A stretch of 38,999 nucleotides of DNA from Verrucomicrobiota bacterium (GTDB lineage Bacteria; Verrucomicrobiota; Kiritimatiellia; UBA8416; JABMPJ01). A model generated the notes under the pieces. That model was not told where the DNA came from. It worked only from the letters and a program-made list of their open reading frames with translations, and made no database searches. The stretch covers positions 1 through 38,999 of the forward strand of contig JABGQM010000042.1 in NCBI GenBank assembly GCA_018648805.1. Direction: 5' to 3'. How positions within the stretch are numbered: position 1 is the stretch's first letter; every line of letters starts with the position of its first letter. Positions 34,205-38,999 of this stretch are shown here, piece after piece. A program made the position numbers and the translations under genes.

Positions 34205-35344
34205 CTAGATCCCATGCAGCGGGAAGAGGGTGCGCTTAACCTCGGCGATCGTCGCGTCCACGGCGGCGTCGACCTCGTCGCGTCGCCCGGCGTCGGAGAG
34301 CAGCATGCGGTCGCGCAGACCGCCAAACCAATCCGTATTGCCCATCATCACACCGCCCATGCCCAACATCGCCATCTCGTGTTCGGCATGGTCGCCGCAC
34401 AACACCCCCCAGCAGAGCGCCCAGGCCCGCACCGTGTGCTCAACGTGATAGCCGCCCCCACCGGTTGCCAGGAGCGGTTTTCCCAACCCGACCACGCGGT
34501 CGACCAGGTCGGCGGGTGTGTTGTTGGTCAGGTGCAGGTGTGCCAGGGGATCGCCCGAGAGCGTGTCCATGCCCAGCTCCATGATAATCACGTCGGGGTC
34601 GTAGGCCCCGATCAGCGGCAGCACAACCTGCTCGAAGGCCCGTTCATAGGCGGCGTCGTAGGTTCCCACCGGCAGAGGGACGTTGACCGAATAACCCAGC
34701 CCCTCCCCTTCGCCCATCTCACTCACAAACCCCGTGCCGGGAAAGAGCGTATGCCCGCTCTCGTGCATCGAGATGGTCATAACATCTTTGCGTGCGTAGA
34801 ACGCCTTCTGCACCCCGTCGCCATGATGGACGTCGATATCGAGGAAGAGGACGCGCCGGCCGGCGGCCCGGAACGCATTGGCCGCCAAAACCAGATCATT
34901 CAGGTAACAGAACCCGGAGGCCTGTCCGGCATGAGCATGGTGCAGGCCACCGGAAGGATTAAAGGCTACCGAGGCCTTGCCCTCGATAATCCAACGCGCA
35001 CCAGTCACCGACCCCCCCGCTGCCAGCGTGAGGTACGACACCATCTCGGGCCAGACCGGGCAGTCGGGCGTACCGAGCCCCAGCAGCATCCCGGCATAGG
35101 GATCCAGCTTCCCCGCCGCGGCAGCTTCAAGGCCATCCAGGTATTCCGCGGTGTGAAAGCCCTCAAGCTCGTTGCGCTCCACGCGCACGGGCGCCACGAT
35201 CTCGCGGTCACTGCCCTCCAGCAAGCCCATAGAACCAGCCGTCTCGAGCGTGCGCGAGGCCCGGCTCGTATTAAACGGGCACTCCGCCGGATAGCCGCCT
35301 ACGTTCAACGCGTCACTGTGAATGATGATCTTCTTCGCCTGCAC
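34205..35344 (-). CDS. AcuC/histone deacetylase-superfamily protein
   Basis: Zinc-dependent deacetylase-like, 379 residues. Catalytic core: GGLHHAHAGQASGFCYLND (His-His pair), LFLDIDVHHGDGV (Zn Asp/His), ELGMDTLSGDPLAHL (Zn Asp), GGGGYH (Tyr, transition state). Bacterial members include AcuC, acetylpolyamine hydrolases and HDAC-like amidohydrolases; substrate undetermined. The start is GTG (AAGGA 7 nt upstream). A strong hairpin (35360-35380) precedes the ribosome site. Downstream of the membrane-protein/PAS pair, convergent with guaA. Confidence 0.9.
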   Translation of the reverse strand: MQAKKIIIHSDALNVGGYPAECPFNTSRASRTLETAGSMGLLEGSDREIVAPVRVERNELEGFHTAEYLDGLEAAAAGKLDPYAGMLLGLGTPDCPVWPEMVSYLTLAAGGSVTGARWIIEGKASVAFNPSGGLHHAHAGQASGFCYLNDLVLAANAFRAAGRRVLFLDIDVHHGDGVQKAFYARKDVMTISMHESGHTLFPGTGFVSEMGEGEGLGYSVNVPLPVGTYDAAYERAFEQVVLPLIGAYDPDVIIMELGMDTLSGDPLAHLHLTNNTPADLVDRVVGLGKPLLATGGGGYHVEHTVRAWALCWGVLCGDHAEHEMAMLGMGGVMMGNTDWFGGLRDRMLLSDAGRRDEVDAAVDATIAEVKRTLFPLHGI

Positions 35345-35359
35345 GTTCTGATCCTTCCC

Positions 35360-35380
35360 GGCCCGACCGGAGGTCGGGCC
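35360..35380 (-). terminator. Perfect GC hairpin
   Basis: GGCCCGACC (35360-35368), GGA loop, GGTCGGGCC (35372-35380). Lies between the stop of the membrane-protein gene and the start of the deacetylase gene, so it may terminate one or attenuate the other. No U-run follows. Confidence 0.5.
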
Positions 35381-35415
35381 CTACCTGAGCTATAGCCTGT
35401 CTGGCCCTGAATTCG

Positions 35416-36945
35416 TTATGGAAACACCGCCCGTGGCATGGCCACAGTGGGCGTCTTGCCCAGCCGGATCGCCTCCAGCGTGGCCGCATGCACCGAGCGT
35501 TTCAAGAAGAGTACGGCCGGTCCGTCCGCATGCGCCAGTTGCCAGTCGGATCGCGCCCCCAAATGCCTGGCTAGCGGATTGCCATAGTGCAGCAGCGCCA
35601 TATCGGTCGGATACTCTGTCAGGCATCGCTCCCACCCCGCCTGGCCGTACAGCCCCGCCAAATAATCATCAATCACCGGTGCACCATACGCCGACAGGAA
35701 TCGGCCATCCATGAAGACCCGGCAATCGGGATAGAGATGCCAGATGCAATACTCGGCCCAGTCGAAGAAGACAAACACGTTCCCCTTCAACCCATGCGCC
35801 TTCATGAACGCCACCGTCCGCAGCGGATAATCCGCGGCCGACACCTCAATCGTACACGGATCGCTCTTGTTGAATGTGGCCGCATTGTAGAGCGACAGTG
35901 GCATGAACAGCAGCAGCAGCACCACCCACACCCAGGCCGGCAGACGTTGCACCACCCGGTCGATCACAGCACCCGCCATGCTCTCCACATGCCGCCCCAC
36001 CGTGAACCCCGCCACAATAGCGAAAAGTGGAATATTGCGCCGCAGCACAATCGCGGCCACCAGTGACAGGTAGAGCAAAGCGGTCCACGTGATATCCTTC
36101 TCCGTTTTCGAGAACGGCAAGGCACAACACGCCAGGAGTGCCAGGACTACAAAATCGAGATGGGTCATGCCGTGCCGTAGCGGGCTAAACGGTTCCCACT
36201 CGCTGAGGTAGGGCCGCGCACTGGCGCCCGACTCGGCTATGAACGCCCACAACCGCAGGCCGAACGGATTGATGAAACTCGCCCCCACAAAGAGGACCAC
36301 CCCGCCCAGCAAGACCCACGGCCGCCGGCGCGACGGCGGTCCTGCGCGCCGGGGCTTAATCGTATCGGTCACGGCATGCACGAGCAACACGATGGCCCCG
36401 ATAAAGAAAGCCCCGTGCAAGTTAGCCCACAGCACGGCGAGTGCAGGCACGAGCAGCAGATGCAGCCAGACCCGCCCGCCGAACCGTTTCAGGAGCGCCA
36501 GGAACACCGCCAGCAGCAGGTAGGTGAAATGGTGCGGCCGTGTTGAGAAGCCGTAACTCATGGTTGAGATCATGAGCAGCAGGAGCAGGAATCGGAGCGC
36601 ACCCGAGCGGCACTCGCTGCGTAGCGTAGGGTACATCAGCACCAGCACTGCCAGCCCAAGAAGCACCTTGAGCAGCAACAGCCCCCCGTTCCCCAGGCCA
36701 CGCCAGGTCCAATGCAGGATATACTCAGCCAACCACTCGTGGTTCACCCACGGGGCATCCGGCGTCGTATAGGAATAGGTATTGGTGGTATGGAATGCAT
36801 CAGACCCCGGCAGCGCCCGCACAAACCCGATGTTCCCCCACAGGTCAACGTCGGCCTTGTTGTCCGAGAATACCTGCAGGGCAAAACAGACCACGGCCGC
36901 AGCGGCCAGCCAGGGGAGTAGACGAGTCAGGGGCAAGACACGCAT
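35416..36945 (-). CDS. Large integral membrane protein, glycosyltransferase-like (GT-C type)
   Basis: 509 residues with about ten to twelve hydrophobic helices from residue 8 to about 365, then a soluble C-terminal domain (HGLKGNVFVFFDWAEYC, YPDCRVFMDGRFLSAYG, LLHYGNPLARHLGA). The helix pattern, the early DVDLWGNIGFVRALPGSDAFHT loop and NHEWLAEYIL recall GT-C/PMT-type, polyprenyl-dependent glycosyltransferases or 'membrane protein' relatives, but the DxD/ExD catalytic residues are not certain to me. Five nt downstream of the PAS gene, so cotranscribed. Function not assigned. Confidence 0.65.
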   Translation of the reverse strand: MRVLPLTRLLPWLAAAAVVCFALQVFSDNKADVDLWGNIGFVRALPGSDAFHTTNTYSYTTPDAPWVNHEWLAEYILHWTWRGLGNGGLLLLKVLLGLAVLVLMYPTLRSECRSGALRFLLLLLMISTMSYGFSTRPHHFTYLLLAVFLALLKRFGGRVWLHLLLVPALAVLWANLHGAFFIGAIVLLVHAVTDTIKPRRAGPPSRRRPWVLLGGVVLFVGASFINPFGLRLWAFIAESGASARPYLSEWEPFSPLRHGMTHLDFVVLALLACCALPFSKTEKDITWTALLYLSLVAAIVLRRNIPLFAIVAGFTVGRHVESMAGAVIDRVVQRLPAWVWVVLLLLFMPLSLYNAATFNKSDPCTIEVSAADYPLRTVAFMKAHGLKGNVFVFFDWAEYCIWHLYPDCRVFMDGRFLSAYGAPVIDDYLAGLYGQAGWERCLTEYPTDMALLHYGNPLARHLGARSDWQLAHADGPAVLFLKRSVHAATLEAIRLGKTPTVAMPRAVFP

Positions 36946-36950
36946 GCGGG

Positions 36951-38087
36951 TCAGATCTCCAGGATCCGGCTCTGCTCGCCTTCATCGTTCTCGTCGCCGA
37001 GATAATGCGTCGTCTTGTACTCATTGACCGCATTGAGCTTGCGCAGGATCTGGCCGAGGGTCTTGACCGCTTCAATACTACTGTCCACCAGTTGGGGCAC
37101 GACGGCATCCCCGCCGGCCAGCTTCTTCTGAATGATTCCCAGGTTGGCCAGCAAGACCGTGGCGGGTTGTCCCAGGTGGTGACAGGCCGCCCCCAGGCTT
37201 TCGAGCATAACGCGGTGTTGCTCATTCTCCCGTTGCGCCGCCTCGGCCGCCTTGCGGTCGCTGACATCCGCCAACGAGAACACCATGCCCACGATATCGC
37301 CGTCCGAATTGCGGTTACACACCGCCGAAACGGCCACGTCAAACTCCTGTCCGTCCCGCCCCGTGGCGAGCATCTCTCCGGTCCAGTCCTCGCCATCGCC
37401 CATAACCGAACCGATCATCTCGCTGGCCTTGTCCACATCGCACAGCAGGTCGCGCACATCGGTCTCGAGCAAATCCGCCGGTCCGTCATAGCCCCACATA
37501 CGCGCCACGGCCGGATTCACATACTCCAACTTGGCTTCAATATCGGCCACCGCGATACCGTTGTAGGCATTCTGGATCGCATTGTGCTCCGTGCGCAGCA
37601 TCGCCTCAGCCTGTCGCCGCCACGTGATATCGCGAAGGAAGAAACAGAGATGGATCTCGCCCAAGTTGAGCTTGTTGACCGCAATTTCGGCGGGGAAGAG
37701 CGTGGCGTTCTTACGGCGACAGTAGGCCTGGATGAGCGTGTAGCGTTCATCTTCAAGGTTGTCACAGAGGGTATGGATCAGTGACTCATCTGCCCCCGAG
37801 ATCACATTGAAGACGGTCATGTCGACCAATTCCGTCCGCTTGTAGAGCAGGAATTCAATCGCGCGGGCGTTGGCATCCACGATGTTGCCCTCAAGATCAC
37901 AGATCAAGGCCGCATCATAGATGCTCTGAAGCAATTCGTTGTAGCGCGAGTCGGAATCCAGCCCCGCCGTGCGCGCCTTGGCGCGACGCATCCGGTTGGG
38001 TGAGGTGATAACCAGCCGCCGCTTTTTGCCGACCTGCGGCTCGGCAGGGGTATCAGGGATCAGGTCGATCCGCATCGTCTGAGACAT
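36951..38087 (-). CDS. PAS-PAS protein with histidine-kinase-like dimerisation helix but no ATPase
   Basis: 378 residues from ATG 38087; an in-frame TTG at 38132 adds 15 residues and neither has a strong Shine-Dalgarno. Two PAS domains: first (about 47-160; SDSRYNELLQSIYDAALICD, IVDANARAIEFLLYK), second (about 165-285; HNAIQNAYNGIAVAD, YVNPAVARMWGY), with PAC-like FSLADVSDRKAAE. Then a helix with the DHp-like ESLGAACHHLGQPATVLLAN (H303/H304). The HATPase catalytic domain is absent and the protein ends at ILEI. It may act as a phosphotransfer or signal-dimerisation module needing a partner kinase. It likely heads an operon with the membrane protein. Confidence 0.85.
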   Translation of the reverse strand: MSQTMRIDLIPDTPAEPQVGKKRRLVITSPNRMRRAKARTAGLDSDSRYNELLQSIYDAALICDLEGNIVDANARAIEFLLYKRTELVDMTVFNVISGADESLIHTLCDNLEDERYTLIQAYCRRKNATLFPAEIAVNKLNLGEIHLCFFLRDITWRRQAEAMLRTEHNAIQNAYNGIAVADIEAKLEYVNPAVARMWGYDGPADLLETDVRDLLCDVDKASEMIGSVMGDGEDWTGEMLATGRDGQEFDVAVSAVCNRNSDGDIVGMVFSLADVSDRKAAEAAQRENEQHRVMLESLGAACHHLGQPATVLLANLGIIQKKLAGGDAVVPQLVDSSIEAVKTLGQILRKLNAVNEYKTTHYLGDENDEGEQSRILEI

Positions 38088-38169
38088 TTTTTCTTTATGA
38101 GGCACCTGTGCTAGCTCCCCTCTCTCGCTCAATCCACGTGCACGCTCCGTGCGCTACCCAACTGCTCGC

Positions 38170-38198
38170 ATTATCTATCATCCGGCCCACAGCGTCAA
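38170..38198 (-). promoter_or_regulatory. Promoter of PAS-protein operon
   Basis: TTGACG (complement of 38193-38198), 17-nt spacer, GATAAT (complement of 38170-38175). Five of six matches in each box. It implies a leader of about 75 nt before ATG 38087. Confidence 0.7.
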
Positions 38199-38443
38199 GC
38201 TATCGAGGATCTCGAGGATTTTGCGATGTCGCATGGTGTGGAGGGTTCGTGTCCGGATTGTCTGGCGAATCAGTGTGTGAGTGTGCGGTATGTGAGTGTG
38301 GGGGAGACTTAAGCCCATGCCAAAGGAGGGGTCAATGTTGGTGCCGTCCTGATCTTAAGCTGTCACTCGCATGGACCGTCAAGAGCTACATATGGCTGCC
38401 TGCACGGCAGATTCGATGCAGTTCTCGACAAAGTTGACGAGAT
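38199..38443. other. Non-coding spacer with a TTGTCG-related repeat copy
   Basis: No gene seen. A loose GTGTGAG-like repeat lies near 38272-38302. 38421-38447 matches 34095-34121 at 22 of 27 bases, a diverged copy of the unit in the 33960-34203 element. Confidence 0.4.
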
Positions 38444-38690
38444 AGTTAGAGCCTGTCCGAAAAGCCCCAACGGGGCGAGATATACCAGCCCAGGGCAACG
38501 CCCTGGGGACAAACAGGAAATGTATTTAGCCCTGAAAGGGCGGGATATATGGACGTACCATCAGTAATTTCACTATATCTCGCCCTTTCAGGGCTTGTTT
38601 ATCTTCTTCTTCGGTTCCCAGGGCGTTGCCCTGGGCTAGTATATCAAGCCCTTTCAGGGCAAAGACCCTTTTCGGATAGCGTCTAGTTAG
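38444..38690. mobile_element. Palindromic MITE-like element, ends TCCGAAAAG
   Basis: Ends: AGTTAGAGCCTGTCCGAAAAG (38444-38464) and, inverted, CTTTTCGGATAGCGTCTAGTTAG (38668-38690), imperfect inverted repeats. Inside, two copies of the hairpin CCCAGGGC-nnn-GCCCTGGG (38489-38507, 38617-38635) and an inverted pair AGCCCTGAAAGGGCGgGATATA / TATATCTCGCCCTTTCAGGGCT (38528 on; 38574 on) differing at one base. No coding capacity. The TCCGAAAAGG end motif recurs at 26544-26555. Confidence 0.7.
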
Positions 38691-38713
38691 CATTACTGAT
38701 CTACGCTCCGGCC

Positions 38714-38999
38714 TCAGGAGATCACGCGCCGCAGAATCGAGCGCGCGATGCGTCGCCCGGCCTCACGATACTGCTTGGGTGTCATCACCGTCTTGCCGCA
38801 CAACGCGTACGGCACCTCGAGTGTCAGAGCACCGACCTCCAGCACCTGGCGCGCATAGGCTCCCAGTGAGTGGCCCGCAGAGGGGGTGCCCCCATCCGAC
38901 GCGTGCCTGAAATCGGTGGCGGCATACTCTTCACCCAGGGCTTCAAAGAATACGTTGGCCCACTTGACGGAATCACGAGCCGCCGCACTATCCTCATCG
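38714..38999 (-). CDS. 3' end of a probable M14-type peptidase gene
   Basis: Partial: the 5' part lies outside the window. The readable tail is about 95 codons with no stop until TGA at 38714-38716. Residues include GGTPSAGHSLGAYARQVLE, ALTLEVPYALCGKTVM and KQYREAGRRIARSIL. The LTLEVPY segment resembles the catalytic-Glu strand of zinc carboxypeptidase (M14) or succinylglutamate desuccinylase-like proteins. The call is tentative because the metal-binding half is missing. Confidence 0.5.
   Translation of the reverse strand, partial: DEDSAAARDSVKWANVFFEALGEEYAATDFRHASDGGTPSAGHSLGAYARQVLEVGALTLEVPYALCGKTVMTPKQYREAGRRIARSILRRVIS

Noticed and set aside
34214..35395. 393-codon frame antisense to the deacetylase-family gene
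   Set aside because: No ribosome site or family motif, whereas the - strand shows all catalytic residues of the deacetylase fold.
35416..36945. Definite ArnT/PMT glycosyltransferase call
   Set aside because: Only the helix pattern and a few loops are suggestive; I could not confirm catalytic acidic motifs, so I kept a general membrane-protein call.
38281..38330. Short frame starting MPKEGSMLVPS
   Set aside because: Eleven codons, no ribosome site and inside a repeat-bearing spacer; no support as a gene.

Overview
The window is a chromosomal segment (about 60% GC by eye) of a Gram-negative bacterium, shown by lipid A (LpxA) and lipoprotein (LspA) biosynthesis genes. The gene style suggests the PVC group: a LacI/AraC fusion regulator beside a secreted 'QTSWT'-type protein, histone H1-like lysine/alanine tails on DNA-binding proteins, and intergenic 7-bp repeat arrays. 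A Kiritimatiellota or Verrucomicrobia relative is my best guess, but it is an inference. Almost everything is core housekeeping. There is no phage, conjugation module, rRNA operon or CRISPR array.

Layout. 1-2.6 kb: accessory edge, with a truncated secreted protein divergent from a XylR-like regulator and a small-protein/retropepsin pair. 2.7-8 kb: leftward rnr, YkgJ-like, thrC, a DMT transporter and acyP, divergent from nifU. 8.3-14.2 kb: leftward tRNA-Leu, Nudix, folC, comF, mtnP, tRNA-Lys, rnc, xerD and a small lipoprotein. 14.3-16.8 kb: rightward eno, an ftsB-like gene and a lipoprotein. 16.8-20.4 kb: rdgB, an H1-tailed HTH protein, tmRNA, aroK and an orphan secretin-like lipoprotein. 20.5-26.5 kb: tRNA-Gly, then leftward pfkB-type kinase, amaP, aroQ, ricT, holB, tmk and cysS, mostly overlapping and so probably translationally coupled. 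26.5-34 kb: ispF, a DEDDh exonuclease, lpxA, radC, miaA, lspA, an H1-tailed DksA/TraR protein and guaA. 34-39 kb: a deacetylase-family gene, a large membrane protein, a PAS protein and the 3' end of an M14-like peptidase gene.

The most unusual layer is non-coding. At least nine loci carry arrays with an exact 7-bp period, built from different words: GACnnCC, TGCTnAC, AGGTnnn/ACCTnnn, GGGGTTA, GGTGTCG, TTGGGTG, AAnnTCC. Several are arranged as inverted pairs able to form long hairpins, and some contain four G-runs. One array is read as the C-terminus of a protein and another as the signal peptide of an exonuclease. Separately there are two palindromic, MITE-like spacers (33960-34203 and 38444-38690), very long GC-rich hairpins, and a composite element shared by the 3' flanks of tRNA-Leu and tmRNA.

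Good sigma70-type promoters with TTGACA-like -35 boxes precede aroK, tRNA-Lys, the DksA-like gene and the PAS gene, so an ordinary housekeeping sigma factor is used.
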